From the NCBI GenBank assembly GCA_029562975.1, contig JAKQTR010000011.1, forward strand, positions 1 through 62,086: DNA of 62,086 nucleotides. The letters run 5' to 3'. The position numbers were made by a program, and so were the translations under genes. The notes beneath the pieces were generated by a model. It was not told where the DNA came from, made no database searches, and saw only the letters and a list, made by a program, of their open reading frames with translations. Below, one piece after another: positions 41,050 through 50,846 of the stretch; position 1 is the first letter of the stretch; each line of letters begins with the position of its first letter. Source of the DNA: Acidobacteriota bacterium. GTDB taxonomy: Bacteria > Acidobacteriota > Vicinamibacteria > Vicinamibacterales > JAKQTR01.

Positions 41050-42435
41050 ATGCGCATCGCTTGGTTCAGCCCGCTCCCGCCGGACCGATCGGGCATCGCC
41101 GCCTACAGCGCCGACGTGCTGGCCGGACTGCGCGGCCACGAGATCGACGCCTTCGTCGACGACACCTCCGGCCAGGACGCGGTCCTGCGCGCGCGGCCGC
41201 TGGCGGGCGCGAGCATCCGCGGGGCGCACGAGTTCGTCTGGCGGCGCGCGCGCCGCCCGTACGACGTCGTGGTGTACCAGCTGGGCAACAGCGCGGCGCA
41301 CGACTACCTCTGGCCGTATCTCGTCCGCTACCCCGGGCTCGTCGTCCTTCACGACGCGCAGCTGCACCAGTCGCGGGCGCGGGCGCTCATCCGCCAGTTC
41401 AGGGAGGACGACTACAAGGCGGAGTTTCGCTACAGCTATCCCGGCGTGCCGCCGCTCCTTGCCGACCTCGTGGTGGCGGGGCTCGGCGCCACGCTGTGCT
41501 ACTTCTGGCCGATGGTTCAGATCCCCGTCGAGTCGGCCCGCACCGTCGCGGTCCACAACGCGCACCTCGCCTCGGCCCTGCGCGGCCGCTTCCCCGGCTG
41601 CGACATCGTCCGGATCCACATGGGCGTGCCCGATCCCGGCGTTCCCCCCGGCGCCGCGGCGGGCGTGCGCCGCCGGCACGGCATTCCGGAGGACGCGGTG
41701 GTGTTCGGGTCCTTCGGGCGCGTCACGCCCGAGAAGGGCCTGACGGCGGTCGTGCGGGCCCTCGCGCACGTGGCGCCGAGCGTTCCGAACCTGCGGCTGC
41801 TCACCGTCGGCGAGCCGGTCGAGTACTACGACCTCATGGCCCAGGCGCGCGAACTGGGCGTCGCCGACGCCGTCGTCTCGGCGGGCTACGTCGGGGACGG
41901 CGAACTCGCGTCCTACCTGGCGGCGACGGACGTCTGCCTGAACCTGCGCTGGCCCACGGGGCGCGAGACGTCGGCGGCGTGGCTGCGGTGCGTCGCGGCC
42001 GGCAAGCCCACGATCGTGACGGACCTCGCGCACCAGACCGACGTGCCGAGCCTCGACGTGCGGACCATGGCGGCGGCGCCGGGCGGCCCCGCGGGCGCCG
42101 AGCCCGTCTGCCTGCACATCGAGCTGGTGGACGAGATCCCGATGCTGCGCCTGGCCCTGCAGCGCCTGTGCGCCGACGCGGGCCTGCGGGAGCGGCTGGG
42201 CCGGGCGGCCCGCCGCTACTGGGAGCAGCACGCCACGGTCGGCCTGATGGTGCGCGACTACGAGGGCCTGCTGGCGCGCGCGGCCGCGGCGCCCGATCCG
42301 CCGCGGCCGCCGGCCTGGCCCGCGCACCTGGCGGCCGACGGGTCGGCGCGGGCGAGGGCGCTGGCGGCGGAGGCGGGCGTGCCGTACCCGCTCGCGGCGG
42401 GGCCTGGCAGCCCCGAATCGTCGGGGCGCGCGTGA
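41050..42435 (+). CDS. Glycosyltransferase (group 1 / GT4)
   Basis: A retaining GT-B glycosyltransferase of 461 residues, probably acting on surface polysaccharide. N-terminal MRIAWFSPLPPDRSGIAAYS is typical; the donor-binding half has VFGSFGRVTPEKGLTAVVRA near 217-236 and the E-rich region GRETSAAWLRCVAAGKPTIV near 304. The acceptor and sugar are unknown. GGAGG lies upstream of the ATG. A methyltransferase follows 17 bases later. Confidence 0.85.
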   Translation: MRIAWFSPLPPDRSGIAAYSADVLAGLRGHEIDAFVDDTSGQDAVLRARPLAGASIRGAHEFVWRRARRPYDVVVYQLGNSAAHDYLWPYLVRYPGLVVLHDAQLHQSRARALIRQFREDDYKAEFRYSYPGVPPLLADLVVAGLGATLCYFWPMVQIPVESARTVAVHNAHLASALRGRFPGCDIVRIHMGVPDPGVPPGAAAGVRRRHGIPEDAVVFGSFGRVTPEKGLTAVVRALAHVAPSVPNLRLLTVGEPVEYYDLMAQARELGVADAVVSAGYVGDGELASYLAATDVCLNLRWPTGRETSAAWLRCVAAGKPTIVTDLAHQTDVPSLDVRTMAAAPGGPAGAEPVCLHIELVDEIPMLRLALQRLCADAGLRERLGRAARRYWEQHATVGLMVRDYEGLLARAAAAPDPPRPPAWPAHLAADGSARARALAAEAGVPYPLAAGPGSPESSGRA

Positions 42436-42452
42436 ACGAGGGGGCGTGATCC

Positions 42453-43946
42453 ATGTTTGCCGAGGACGACATCGAGCGCCGGAGGGTGGAGCGTGAGGCC
42501 GCCGATCGCGCCTACAACGAGGCGCTCACGGCGCTGGACCAGGCGTTTCCGCGGATGCCCGAGCTGCCGCACCCGCCCGTCGTGTACGACGAGAGCCGGC
42601 TGCCGGCGATCAACGAGCGCTGGGAGGTCGTCCCGGCCGATCCCGCCCCGGGCGCGAGCGGCTGGCGCCGCCGCGCGGCGCGGCTGGTGTGGGGCATCGT
42701 GCGCCCGGCGTTCGAGCGCCAGCAGGCATTCAACTCCGCGCTCGTGGACCACCTGAACCGCAACGTCGCCGTCCATCGGGCCAACCGCGAGGCGATCGCG
42801 GCGGCGATCGAGACGCTGCGCGGGGAGCTGGAGAAGCTGCAGGCGTTCCACAGCCGGCTGGTGATGTACCTGCAGACGATCACGCGGTTCGTGGACACGA
42901 AGGACCGGAGCGAGCACATCGCGAGGCTCGCCAACATCACGCAGGCGGGCCTGAGCGGCGTCGTGGACGAGTTCCGCCGGGACTGGGAGGCGATGACGGC
43001 GCGCGACCAGCGCCATGTCGCGGCGGTGGACGAGCTGCGGACCAGCATCGCGGCCGTGCAGCAGACCGGCCTCACGCTCAAGCGCGAGCTCGAGCGGCTC
43101 CTCGCAGGGCGGCCCGCGCCGGCGGAGGCGGGCGCGGCCGCGGCGGGACCGGCGCAGCCGGGAGCCGCGCCGGCCGGCGGGGCGCAGCAGGCGAAGGCGG
43201 CCCGGCCGGCGCCGGGCGCGGGAGCGGTCCCGCCGGCCGCCGACGCCGTGAACGCCTACAAGTACGTCGGCTTCGAGAACAAGTTCCGCGGCTCGGAGCC
43301 GGAGATCCGCGCGCGCCTCGAGGACTACGTCGGGCTCTTTGCGGGCGCATCGGACGTGCTGGACCTCGGCTGCGGCCGGGGCGAGTTCCTCGCGCTCCTC
43401 GCGGAGCGGGGCATCGCGGGCCGCGGCCTCGACATCAACCACGAGATGGTGGAATTGTGCCGCGCCCAGGGGCTCGAGGCCCGCGAAGGCGACGCCCTCG
43501 CCTACCTCGAGTCGCTCGCGGACGGGGCCCTCGGGGGGCTGATCGCGGTCCAGGTCGTCGAGCACTTCCAGCCGGCCTACCTCGTCCGCTTGCTCGACGC
43601 GGCGTTCCACAAGCTCCGGCCGGGGTCCCGGATCGTCCTCGAGACGCTGAACCCGGCGTGCTGGTTCGCGTTCTTCGACGCCTACATCCGCGACATCACC
43701 CACGCCTGGCCGCTGCACCCGGAGACGCTGAAGTACCTGGTCGTCGCCTCGGGGTTCCAGCGCGCGGACGTGCGGATGCTGTCGCCGTACCCGGCCGACG
43801 CGCGGCTTCAGCCGCTGTGGCTGCCGCCCGGGGCCGACGCGCTCGCCATGACGACGATGGCGCAGGTGTTCAACGAGAACATGGCCAAGCTCAACGCCGT
43901 GATGTTCTCGGAGCTGGACTACGCGGTCATCGCGGAGCGGATGTAA
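42453..43946 (+). CDS. SAM-dependent methyltransferase with long coiled-coil N-terminus
   Basis: A 497-residue protein. Residues 1-210 are helical, with heptad-like runs such as IAAAIETLRGELEKLQAFHS. An Ala/Pro-rich linker (about 218-262) leads to a class I methyltransferase: VLDLGCGRGEFLALLAERGI near 302-321 is motif I. The later WPLHPETLKYLVVASGF motif is common in O-antigen methyltransferases. Coiled-coil methyltransferases of the WbdD kind cap O-chains and set their length; a similar role here is inference. Linked to the upstream glycosyltransferase. Confidence 0.82.
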   Translation: MFAEDDIERRRVEREAADRAYNEALTALDQAFPRMPELPHPPVVYDESRLPAINERWEVVPADPAPGASGWRRRAARLVWGIVRPAFERQQAFNSALVDHLNRNVAVHRANREAIAAAIETLRGELEKLQAFHSRLVMYLQTITRFVDTKDRSEHIARLANITQAGLSGVVDEFRRDWEAMTARDQRHVAAVDELRTSIAAVQQTGLTLKRELERLLAGRPAPAEAGAAAAGPAQPGAAPAGGAQQAKAARPAPGAGAVPPAADAVNAYKYVGFENKFRGSEPEIRARLEDYVGLFAGASDVLDLGCGRGEFLALLAERGIAGRGLDINHEMVELCRAQGLEAREGDALAYLESLADGALGGLIAVQVVEHFQPAYLVRLLDAAFHKLRPGSRIVLETLNPACWFAFFDAYIRDITHAWPLHPETLKYLVVASGFQRADVRMLSPYPADARLQPLWLPPGADALAMTTMAQVFNENMAKLNAVMFSELDYAVIAERM

Positions 43947-44020
43947 GGACTTGTAAGGACTCGGGACTCGGGACTTGCGATTCGGGACTCGGGGCTCGGG
44001 GCTTGCGATTCGGGGCTTGT
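43947..44020. repeat. Tandem GGGACTCGGG-type repeat
   Basis: About ten imperfect 7-8 base units (GGACTCG, GGACTTG, GATTCGG, GGGCTCG, GGGCTTG) follow the methyltransferase stop directly. There are no spacers, so it is not a CRISPR. It lies between convergent genes, as does the unit at 28813. Confidence 0.75.
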
Positions 44021-44026
44021 GAAGGC

Positions 44027-44064
44027 CGAAGGGCCGGCTGGGTGCATCACCCGCCGGCCCTTCG
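44027..44064. terminator. Bidirectional hairpin between convergent genes
   Basis: CGAAGGGCCGGC (44027-44038) pairs perfectly with GCCGGCCCTTCG (44053-44064). Inside, GGGTG pairs with CACCC around CAT, so the whole is a 17-bp stem with one bulged T. No long T-tract follows on either strand. It probably ends transcription from both the methyltransferase and the dehydrogenase gene. Confidence 0.55.
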
Positions 44065-44108
44065 CGTGTGTGTCTTCTGAATGCCGGATTCCGGATTCTG
44101 ACTTCTTC

Positions 44109-45404
44109 TCAGAGCCTGTGGATGTGCGCGCCGCTGAAGCCCTTCAGCGCGTTGCGCGTGTCCATGATCAGCGCGGCCTTCTCGACGAGCTCCTTGTAGT
44201 CGAAAGCGTCGTGGTCGGTCGTGATGACCACGCAGTCGGGCGCCGCCGCCAGCGCCTCCGACGCGCCGATGGCGGTGAACACGCGCCCGTCGGTGCGGAA
44301 CGACGGCACGTGGGGGTCGGTGTAGGTCACACTGGCGCCGCGCCGGGACAGGTGCTCGATGACGTCCAGGGCCGGCGACTCGCGCATGTCGCCGACGTTC
44401 TTCTTGTAGGCGACGCCGAAGACGTGGACGCGCGACCCGTTGACGGCCTTCTTCACCGTGTTCAGCGCGTCGGCGATCCGCGTCACGATCCACTCGGGCA
44501 TCGAGCCGTTCACCTGCCCGGCCAGCTCGATGAAGCGCGCCTCGAAGCCGCTCTGCCGCGCCTTCCAGGACAGGTAGAAGGGATCGATGGGGATGCAGTG
44601 CCCGCCGAGCCCGGGCCCCGGGTAGAACGGCATGAAGCCGAAGGGCTTGGTCTTGGCGGCGTCGATGACCTCCCAGACGTCGATCTTCATCCGGTGGCAC
44701 ATGAGCGCCAGCTCGTTCACCATCCCGATGTTCACCGACCGGAAGGTGTTCTCGAGCAGCTTCGCCATCTCGGCGACGACGGTCGAGCTCACGGGCACGG
44801 TCTTCGTCACGACCGACCCGTACAGGGCGCAGGCGATGTCCGTGCTGGCCTGGTCGAACCCGCCGACGATCTTCGGGATGTTCTTCGTCAGGTACTGGGG
44901 GTTCGCCGGGTCCACGCGCTCGGGCGAAAATGCGAGGTAGAAGTCCCGGCCGGCCTTCAGGCCGGTCTCCTCGAGCATGGGCCTGACCAGCTCGTCGGTC
45001 GTGCCCGGGTAGGTCGTCGACTCGAGGCTGACGAGCTGCCCCTTGCGCAGGTGCTGCTTCACGGCCTCGACGGCCTGGACGATGTACGACATGTCCGGGT
45101 CCTTCGTCTTCCGGAGGGGCGTCGGCACGGCGATGTCGATGCAGTCCATCTCGGCGAGCCGGTCCATGGCCGTCGTGGCCGCGAAGCGGCCCGAGGCCAC
45201 GACCTTGGCCAGGTCCGGCTGGGGCACGTCGGGGATGTAGCTCCGGCCGGCGTTCAGCTCCCCCACCTTCCAGGCGTCCACGTCGAAGCCGGTCACGCGG
45301 AACCCGCCGAGGGCGAGTTCGACGGCGAGGGGCAGACCGACGTAGCCCAGTCCAATGACGCCGACGTTGCAGTCCTTCCTCTGAACGCGTTCGAGCAGGG
45401 TCAT
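44109..45404 (-). CDS. UDP-sugar 6-dehydrogenase (UDP-GlcNAc/ManNAc type)
   Basis: NAD-dependent enzyme oxidising C6 of a UDP-sugar to the uronate for polysaccharide. It is 431 residues: the N-terminal Rossmann GVIGLGYVGLPLAVELALGG at about 15-34, the middle region with KLLENTFRSVNIGMVNELAL near 215-234, and the catalytic Cys in GPGLGGHCIPIDPFYLSWK near 268. The length and sequence favour the WbpA/WecC type over UDP-glucose dehydrogenase. Nine bases separate it from gmd upstream. Confidence 0.9.
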   Translation of the reverse strand: MTLLERVQRKDCNVGVIGLGYVGLPLAVELALGGFRVTGFDVDAWKVGELNAGRSYIPDVPQPDLAKVVASGRFAATTAMDRLAEMDCIDIAVPTPLRKTKDPDMSYIVQAVEAVKQHLRKGQLVSLESTTYPGTTDELVRPMLEETGLKAGRDFYLAFSPERVDPANPQYLTKNIPKIVGGFDQASTDIACALYGSVVTKTVPVSSTVVAEMAKLLENTFRSVNIGMVNELALMCHRMKIDVWEVIDAAKTKPFGFMPFYPGPGLGGHCIPIDPFYLSWKARQSGFEARFIELAGQVNGSMPEWIVTRIADALNTVKKAVNGSRVHVFGVAYKKNVGDMRESPALDVIEHLSRRGASVTYTDPHVPSFRTDGRVFTAIGASEALAAAPDCVVITTDHDAFDYKELVEKAALIMDTRNALKGFSGAHIHRL

Positions 45405-45413
45405 CGCAGTCCT

Positions 45414-46397
45414 CTAGCGCGGTTTGCCGGGTGTGATTCCCGACAACTTCTCGATGTCGCTGTCGACCATCATGCCGACCAGCCCCGCGAAATCGACCGA
45501 CGGCGCCCACCCGAGCACCTGTCGGGCCTTCGCGGCGTTGCCAATGAGGTGGTCGACCTCGGCCGGGCGCAGGAACCTCGGATCGACGCGAACGTGCTTC
45601 TCCCAGTCGAGGCCGGCGTGGGCGAAGGCCACCCGCACGAGGTCCTTGACCGAGTGGCTCACGCCGGTGGCGACGACGAAGTCGTCCGGCGTGGGCTGCT
45701 GGAGCATGAGCCACATCGCGCGGACGTAGTCGCCGGCGAAGCCCCAGTCGCGGTGCGCCTCGAGATTGCCGAGCAGCAGCGTGTCCTGGAGGCCGAGCTT
45801 GATGCGGGCGACGCCGTCTGACACCTTGCGGGTGACGAATTCCAGCCCCCGGCGCGGCGACTCGTGGTTGAAGAGGAGGCCGGAGCAGGCGAAGAGGTTG
45901 TAGCTCTCGCGGTAGTTCACGGTGATGTAGTGGCCGAAGACCTTCGAGACGCCGTAGGGGCTCCGCGGGTGGAACGGGGTCAGCTCCGACTGCGGCACCT
46001 CGCGCACCTTGCCGAACATCTCGCTCGACGACGCCTGGTAGAACCGGATCTTCGGGTTGACGCGCCGGATGGCGTCCAGCACGCGGGTCACGCCCTGGGC
46101 GTTGAACTCGCCGGTCAGCAGCGGCTGGTCCCAGGAGGCGGGCACGAACGACATCGCCGCCAGGTTGTAGAACTCGTCCGGCTCATTCTCCTCGATGGCG
46201 TGGATGAGCGAGAGCACGTCCAGCAGGTCGGCGGGGTAGAGCTTGATGCGGTCCAGCAGGTGGGCGATCCGGTCCAGGTTGGGCTGGCTGAGGCGCCTGG
46301 TGATGCCGGTGACCTCGTAGCCTTTCTCGAGCAGCAGCTCGGCCAGGTACGACCCGTCCTGGCCTGTAATGCCGGTGATGATGGCGCGCTTGGGCAT
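45414..46397 (-). CDS. gmd: GDP-mannose 4,6-dehydratase
   Basis: Short-chain dehydrogenase-type enzyme making GDP-4-keto-6-deoxy-mannose, precursor of GDP-fucose or GDP-rhamnose. It is 327 residues. [20 protein letters not shown] near 9-28 binds NADP. The catalytic YxxxK is [10 protein letters not shown] near 143, with SSSEMFGKV near 119. No partner reductase (fcl or rmd) is adjacent, so the product sugar is unknown. Confidence 0.92.
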   Translation of the reverse strand: MPKRAIITGITGQDGSYLAELLLEKGYEVTGITRRLSQPNLDRIAHLLDRIKLYPADLLDVLSLIHAIEENEPDEFYNLAAMSFVPASWDQPLLTGEFNAQGVTRVLDAIRRVNPKIRFYQASSSEMFGKVREVPQSELTPFHPRSPYGVSKVFGHYITVNYRESYNLFACSGLLFNHESPRRGLEFVTRKVSDGVARIKLGLQDTLLLGNLEAHRDWGFAGDYVRAMWLMLQQPTPDDFVVATGVSHSVKDLVRVAFAHAGLDWEKHVRVDPRFLRPAEVDHLIGNAAKARQVLGWAPSVDFAGLVGMMVDSDIEKLSGITPGKPR

Positions 46398-46428
46398 ATC
46401 TTCGTCCTCGTATCGGGTGGAACACCGC

Positions 46429-46458
46429 ATCGTAGTAGGATCGCTCGCACGCAGGCAA
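46429..46458 (-). promoter_or_regulatory. Candidate promoter of gmd
   Basis: TTGCCT (46453-46458) and TACGAT (46429-46434) on the minus strand, 18 bases apart, in the divergent gap between gmd and the FAD oxidase. The match is moderate. Confidence 0.4.
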
Positions 46459-46502
46459 GGCGCTCGACAGCCGCACCGGGAGCCGGCCGGGGAGGGCCCT
46501 CC

Positions 46503-47588
46503 ATGGAGGAGATCGACGCCGTCATCGTCGGCGGGGGCGTGACCGGCCTCGCCTCGGCAGCGGCCATCGCCGAAGGGGGCGCGTCCGTGTGCGTGCTGGA
46601 GCGCCATCCCCGGCCCGGCATGGACGCGAGCACGCACAACAGCGGCGTGATTCATGCCGGCATCTACTACCCCCCCGGATCGCTGAAGGCGCGCTTGTCG
46701 GTCGAGGGCGCGCGGGAGCTCTATGCGTTCTGCGCCCGCCGCGGCGTCCCGCACGCCCGCTGCGGCAAGCTCATCGTCGCCGTGGATCGGCAAGAGGCGG
46801 AGCGGCTGCCGGACCTGGAGGCGCGGGCCCGCGCCAACGGGGTCGAGAGGCTGGCGATCGTGGATTCCGGGGCCATTCGCCGCCGGGAACCGCGGGCCGC
46901 GGGGGTGGCGGCGCTGCTGTCGCCCGACACGGGCGTCGTGGAACCCGAGGCGCTGGTCCTCGCGCTCGGCCGGACCTGCGCGAACGCAGGGGCGCACGTG
47001 CTGACCGGGACGAGCCTGATCGGCGCCGACGAGTCCTCGCGCGGGCTGATCGTGCGGACCGAGCGGGAGTCGATCCTCTGCCAGACTGTCGTCAATGCGG
47101 GAGGGGTGTTTGCCGACCACGTGTCCGCGATGCTCGGCGGGGAGTCGTTCGCCATCCATCCCTGCCGCGGCGAGTACGCGGAGCTCGCGCCGGCACGAAG
47201 CGGCGCGGTCGAAGCGCTGGTGTACCCGCTGCCCGACGCCTCCGGCCACGGGCTGGGGATCCACCTGACGAAGACCACGCGGGGCCGCGTGCTGATTGGG
47301 CCCACGGTCCGGCACCAACAGAGCCGGCACGACTACGAGTCCGGCCGAATGGCGCTCGAAGGGTTCCTGGCGCCGGCGCGGCGGCTGCTTCCGGAGCTCG
47401 AACTGAAGGATCTCCGCCTGGGAGGGAGCGGGATCCGGGCGAACCTGAATCCGCCGGACGAGCCGTTCGCGGACTTCCTGATCCGCCGCGACCGGCTGAA
47501 TCCGCGGATCATTCATGCGGCCGGCATCAGTTCCCCCGGACTGACAGCCTGCCTCGCCATCGGCCGCCTCGTGGCTTCGCTCATCTGA
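46503..47588 (+). CDS. FAD-dependent oxidoreductase, L-2-hydroxyglutarate oxidase-like
   Basis: DAO-family flavoprotein of 361 residues. The FAD-binding [20 protein letters not shown] is at 7-26, then [20 protein letters not shown] near 44, which marks the LhgO/YgaF branch. The C-terminal half has [20 protein letters not shown] near 306. LhgO oxidises L-2-hydroxyglutarate; other 2-hydroxy acids or glycerol 3-phosphate are possible. It is unlike its sugar-gene neighbours in role. The stop codon lies one base before palindrome copy 2. Confidence 0.85.
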   Translation: MEEIDAVIVGGGVTGLASAAAIAEGGASVCVLERHPRPGMDASTHNSGVIHAGIYYPPGSLKARLSVEGARELYAFCARRGVPHARCGKLIVAVDRQEAERLPDLEARARANGVERLAIVDSGAIRRREPRAAGVAALLSPDTGVVEPEALVLALGRTCANAGAHVLTGTSLIGADESSRGLIVRTERESILCQTVVNAGGVFADHVSAMLGGESFAIHPCRGEYAELAPARSGAVEALVYPLPDASGHGLGIHLTKTTRGRVLIGPTVRHQQSRHDYESGRMALEGFLAPARRLLPELELKDLRLGGSGIRANLNPPDEPFADFLIRRDRLNPRIIHAAGISSPGLTACLAIGRLVASLI

Positions 47589-47663
47589 TGGGGTCAGATC
47601 CAGAAAAACGGGGTCAGGCCTCGAGCGTCTCGGCCTGACCCCGTTTTTCTGGATCTGACCCCA
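47589..47663. repeat. Palindromic repeat, copy 2 (bidirectional terminator-like)
   Basis: Arms 47589-47620 and 47632-47663 are perfect reverse complements (32 bases) with an 11-base loop. The arms are identical in sequence to those of copy 1 at 21998-22074 apart from the innermost and outermost bases; the loops differ. The inner stem is followed on both strands by TTTTTCT. It again lies between convergent genes: the oxidase stops just before it, and the RmlD-like gene (minus) ends inside it. Confidence 0.9.
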
Positions 47664-48522
47664 AATACCTGGCGAGGGCGGTCTGCCACCCCGGCATCAC
47701 GACGCCGGCGGCGCCGAGTTTCGAGATGTCGAGGGCCGAGTAGCGAGGCCGGCTGGCCCGGAGCGCGGCCTGGTCCATGGTGATCGGCGTGAGCCTCGGC
47801 TCCCGGCCCAGCAGCCGAGCGATCTCCAGGGCGATCTCGCGCCACGTGGCTGCGCCGGCGTTCACGCAGTGATACAGCCCGCCCGGGGCGGCCCCCTCGA
47901 TCAGGCGGCGCGTCGCCCACGCCACGTCCGCCACGTAGGCCGGCGACACCGTGCGGTCGACGAACACGGGGACTGGCGCGCCCGCCCGGATGCCCTCCAC
48001 GATGCGATCGAGGCTGCCGACCCGGCCCGCGCCGGCGGGGCCGAACAGGCTCTCGACCCTCAGCACGAACGAGCGGCGCGCCTCGAGCGCGAACCACTCG
48101 CCGAGCAGCTTGGAGGCGGCGTAGACGCTCCGCGGATTCGGCTCGTCGGCTTCCGTGTACGGGCGCGAGGCCTCGCCGTCGAACACGAAGTCGCTGCTGA
48201 AGTGCACGAGCGCGGCCCCGGCCTCGTCTGCGGCGCGCGCCAGCGCCTTCACGGCGAACGCGTTCACCTCGAGCGCCCGCACGGGCCGGCCCTCGGCGAG
48301 GTCGACGTCGTTGTCGCCGGCGCAGTTGACGATGATGTCCGGGCGCTCGGCGGCCAGCCGGGCGCCGACCGCGCGGCCGTCGGTGATGTCGAGGTCGGTG
48401 CGCGTGAGGGCGACAACGGAGGCGTCCCGGCCGAACTCGGCGCACATGGCCCGGCCCAGCCGGCCCGCCGCGCCCGTGACGACCACCCGGCAGCCGGCCA
48501 CGCGCCCGTCTCCCGCGGCCAT
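47614..48522 (-). CDS. dTDP-4-dehydrorhamnose reductase-like protein with repeat-derived tail
   Basis: RmlD-family NAD(P) reductase, 302 residues. The N-terminal [15 protein letters not shown] is at 17-31, INxA-like [14 protein letters not shown] near 65, SSDFVFDG near 108, and the catalytic [10 protein letters not shown] near 133. It may finish dTDP-rhamnose or reduce another 4-keto sugar; rmlABC are not in view. The last residues [15 protein letters not shown] are read from the palindrome, the same tail as in the heptose kinase. ATG abuts the DegT stop. Confidence 0.85.
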   Translation of the reverse strand: MAAGDGRVAGCRVVVTGAAGRLGRAMCAEFGRDASVVALTRTDLDITDGRAVGARLAAERPDIIVNCAGDNDVDLAEGRPVRALEVNAFAVKALARAADEAGAALVHFSSDFVFDGEASRPYTEADEPNPRSVYAASKLLGEWFALEARRSFVLRVESLFGPAGAGRVGSLDRIVEGIRAGAPVPVFVDRTVSPAYVADVAWATRRLIEGAAPGGLYHCVNAGAATWREIALEIARLLGREPRLTPITMDQAALRASRPRYSALDISKLGAAGVVMPGWQTALARYLGSDPEKRGQAETLEA

Positions 48523-49680
48523 TCAGGCCGCCCGCTCCAGCGCCTCGGCGACGACTTCGACGACGTAGCGCTGCTCGTCGGCCGTGAGCTCGGCGTAGAC
48601 CGGCAGCGCGAGCGTCTCGCGCGCGGCCCGCTCGGCATGCGGGAACTGCCCTGCGCGGTACCCGAGGGACGCGAAGCAGGTCAGCTGGTGGAACGGCACC
48701 GGGTAGTAGACGGCCGCGCCGACGCGCCGCTCCTCGAGGTGCGCCTTGACCCGGTCGCGGTCCGGCACGCGCACGACGTACTGATTGAAGACGTGCCCGC
48801 GCCCGGGCAGCACCGCGGGCGGCGTCACGCGCCCGGCCAGGCCGAACTCGTCGAAGAGGGCGTCGTAGCGCGCGGCGTTGCGCCGCCTCGCGCCGGCCCA
48901 CGCCTCGAGGTGCGGCAGCTTCACGCGCAGGACGGCCGCCTGCAGCGCATCGAGGCGGAAGTTGCCGCCGACGACCTCGTGGTAGTACTGGCGGTCCGCC
49001 CCGTGCATGCGCAGGCGCCGCACGGACGCCGCAAGCGCCTCGTCGTTCGTGGCCACGAGGCCGCCGTCGCCGAAGGCGCCGAGGTTCTTGCTCGGGAAGA
49101 ACGAGAAGCACCCCGCCAGGCCGAAGCCGCCCACCTTCCGGCCGTGGTAGGTCGCGCCGATGGCCTGGGCCGCGTCCTCGATGACGGGAACGCCGGCCCG
49201 GGACGCGACGGCCAGGATCGCATCGAGCTCGGCGCTCTGCCCGTACAGGTGCACCGGGACGATGGCCTTCGTCCGCGGCGTGACGGCGGCGGCGATGGCC
49301 CCCGGATCGATGTTGCAGCTGACCGGGTCGATGTCCACGAACACGGGCCTGGCCCCGAGCCTCGACACGCACCCCGCCGTCGCGAAGAACGAGTACGTGC
49401 TGGTGACCACCTCGTCTCCGGGGCCGATCCCGAGCGCCATCATGGCGGCCAGCAGCGCGTCGGTGCCCGACGAGACGCCGACGGCGTGTTCGACGCCGAG
49501 GTACGCCGCGAGCTCCCGTTCGAGGCCCTCCACCTCGGGCCCGAGGATGAACCGCTGGCTGTCGCAGACGCGCACGACCGCCTCGAGGATCGCGTCGCGG
49601 ATCGGCCGGTACTGGGCCTGCAGGTCCAGCATCGGCACCTGCATCTCGCGCGCTCCGGGCGTGCGGCCTGCGTCGCTCAT
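48523..49680 (-). CDS. DegT/DnrJ/EryC1/StrS aminotransferase
   Basis: PLP aminotransferase (385 residues) that puts an amino group on a nucleotide keto-sugar. [19 protein letters not shown] near 16, the internal-aldimine Lys in [16 protein letters not shown] near 189, and [20 protein letters not shown] near 300 are typical. Start at ATG 49680 has GGGAGG eight bases upstream. Likely makes a 3- or 4-amino sugar for the polysaccharide, together with the dehydrogenase and RmlD-like gene. Confidence 0.9.
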   Translation of the reverse strand: MSDAGRTPGAREMQVPMLDLQAQYRPIRDAILEAVVRVCDSQRFILGPEVEGLERELAAYLGVEHAVGVSSGTDALLAAMMALGIGPGDEVVTSTYSFFATAGCVSRLGARPVFVDIDPVSCNIDPGAIAAAVTPRTKAIVPVHLYGQSAELDAILAVASRAGVPVIEDAAQAIGATYHGRKVGGFGLAGCFSFFPSKNLGAFGDGGLVATNDEALAASVRRLRMHGADRQYYHEVVGGNFRLDALQAAVLRVKLPHLEAWAGARRRNAARYDALFDEFGLAGRVTPPAVLPGRGHVFNQYVVRVPDRDRVKAHLEERRVGAAVYYPVPFHQLTCFASLGYRAGQFPHAERAARETLALPVYAELTADEQRYVVEVVAEALERAA

Positions 49681-49702
49681 GTGAAGCCTCCCGGCGGCGG
49701 CG

Positions 49703-50281
49703 TCAGCGCCCGACGAGGCGGGGCTCGCCCCAGAGGGCGAAGTCGTTGCGGCGGTCGCGGTCGTCACGCGGCGGGCCGGGGTCCGTGTTGAGATTGATCT
49801 CGACCAGCTGCCCCTCGTAGGCCGACAGGTCGATCGACGCCGACAGCCAGCGGCGGTCGCGCTCGCGGGCCTGCGGATTGACGACTTCCTTGAGGTACTC
49901 CTCGTAGGTGCGCCCGTCCGACACGCCGACGCGGAACTGCGCGCCGTTGCCCTCGGCCTCCCACGCGTCCTCCCGCATGCCGAAGTACAGCTCGAGGGTG
50001 CCGCGGCGGGGGACTTCCACCTTCCAGCGGATCCGCGAGAACGGCGGCGCGAAGATGGCCCTGTGGGTCTCGCCCTGGAGCGTGACGTCGCTCACGGTGA
50101 ACGGCGCGTCGCCGGGCTCGGTCCAGGTCGTCTGCTTCTGGGCGTCGTCCAGCTGCGCGACCAGGTCGATCGGAACCGCGCCTCCGCCCTGGCGCAGCAT
50201 CCAGAACGCGGCGGCCGCCACGACGACGGCGAGCACGGCCAGCCCGGCGACGATCTTCTTGTTGTCCAGCACGGGAGACAT
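49703..50281 (-). CDS. Membrane-anchored protein of unknown function
   Basis: About 192 residues. One N-terminal membrane helix ([20 protein letters not shown] at about 11-30), then an extracytoplasmic domain with beta-like segments: [20 protein letters not shown] and [20 protein letters not shown]. The pattern resembles a jelly-roll carbohydrate-binding fold, but I do not recognise the family. ATG 50281 has AAGGAGG only one base before it; GTG 50293 is an alternative start. It is upstream of the DegT gene. Confidence 0.68.
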   Translation of the reverse strand: MSPVLDNKKIVAGLAVLAVVVAAAAFWMLRQGGGAVPIDLVAQLDDAQKQTTWTEPGDAPFTVSDVTLQGETHRAIFAPPFSRIRWKVEVPRRGTLELYFGMREDAWEAEGNGAQFRVGVSDGRTYEEYLKEVVNPQARERDRRWLSASIDLSAYEGQLVEINLNTDPGPPRDDRDRRNDFALWGEPRLVGR

Positions 50282-50351
50282 CCCTCCTTCCACGCGTCAG
50301 GCTCGAAGCGTACCATCCGGCCCGAACGGGCCGCAAGCGGCGAGGGCGGCC

Positions 50352-50846
50352 TCAGCGGCCGCGTTCCTTCACGGCGGCTCTCGTCTCGCGCTCCGCCTCG
50401 CGCCGCCGGATCGTCTCGCGCCTGTCGTGCGACTTCTTGCCCTTCGCGAGGCTGACGGCGATCTTCACGCGTCCGTCCTTGAAGTACATCCGCACGGGCA
50501 CCAGCGTCATGCCGCGCTCGGTCGTCCTGCCGATGAGCTTGCGGATTTCGGATCGGTGCAGCAGCAGCTTGCGCGGGCGCAGCGGCTCGTGGTCGGCGTA
50601 GCCGCGGGCGCTGTAGGCGCCGATGTGCACGCCGTGGACGTAGATCTCGCCCCTCTCGGCGCGGGCGTAGCTGTCGCGCAAGTTGACCCGCCCCTCCCGG
50701 ATGGCCTTCACCTCCGTGCCGACCAGCGCGATGCCGGCCTCGAAGGTCTCGACGAGGTGGTAGTCGTAGGCGGCCTTGCGGTTCTCGGCGATGTTGCGCT
50801 CGGCGCGCTTCCGTTCGCGCCTCCGTTCGGCGTCCTGCGCGCTCAC
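50352..50846 (-). CDS. smpB: SsrA-binding protein
   Basis: Partner of tmRNA in trans-translation. It is 164 residues. ENRKAAYDYHLVETFEAGIA near 22-41, GTEVKAIREGRVNLRDSYA and HIGAYSARGYADHEPLRPRK near 75 are the family blocks, ending in a basic helix GKKSHDRRETIRRREAERET. GTG start overlaps the pdxA stop (GTGA). No ssrA gene is adjacent. Confidence 0.96.
   Translation of the reverse strand: MSAQDAERRRERKRAERNIAENRKAAYDYHLVETFEAGIALVGTEVKAIREGRVNLRDSYARAERGEIYVHGVHIGAYSARGYADHEPLRPRKLLLHRSEIRKLIGRTTERGMTLVPVRMYFKDGRVKIAVSLAKGKKSHDRRETIRRREAERETRAAVKERGR

Noticed and set aside
43947-44020. Possible CRISPR array
   Set aside because: The units are 7-8 bases, imperfect and contiguous, with no unique spacers, and no cas genes are in the window.
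50294-50351. tmRNA gene next to smpB
   Set aside because: The gap is only 58 bases and has no tmRNA ends or tag frame.
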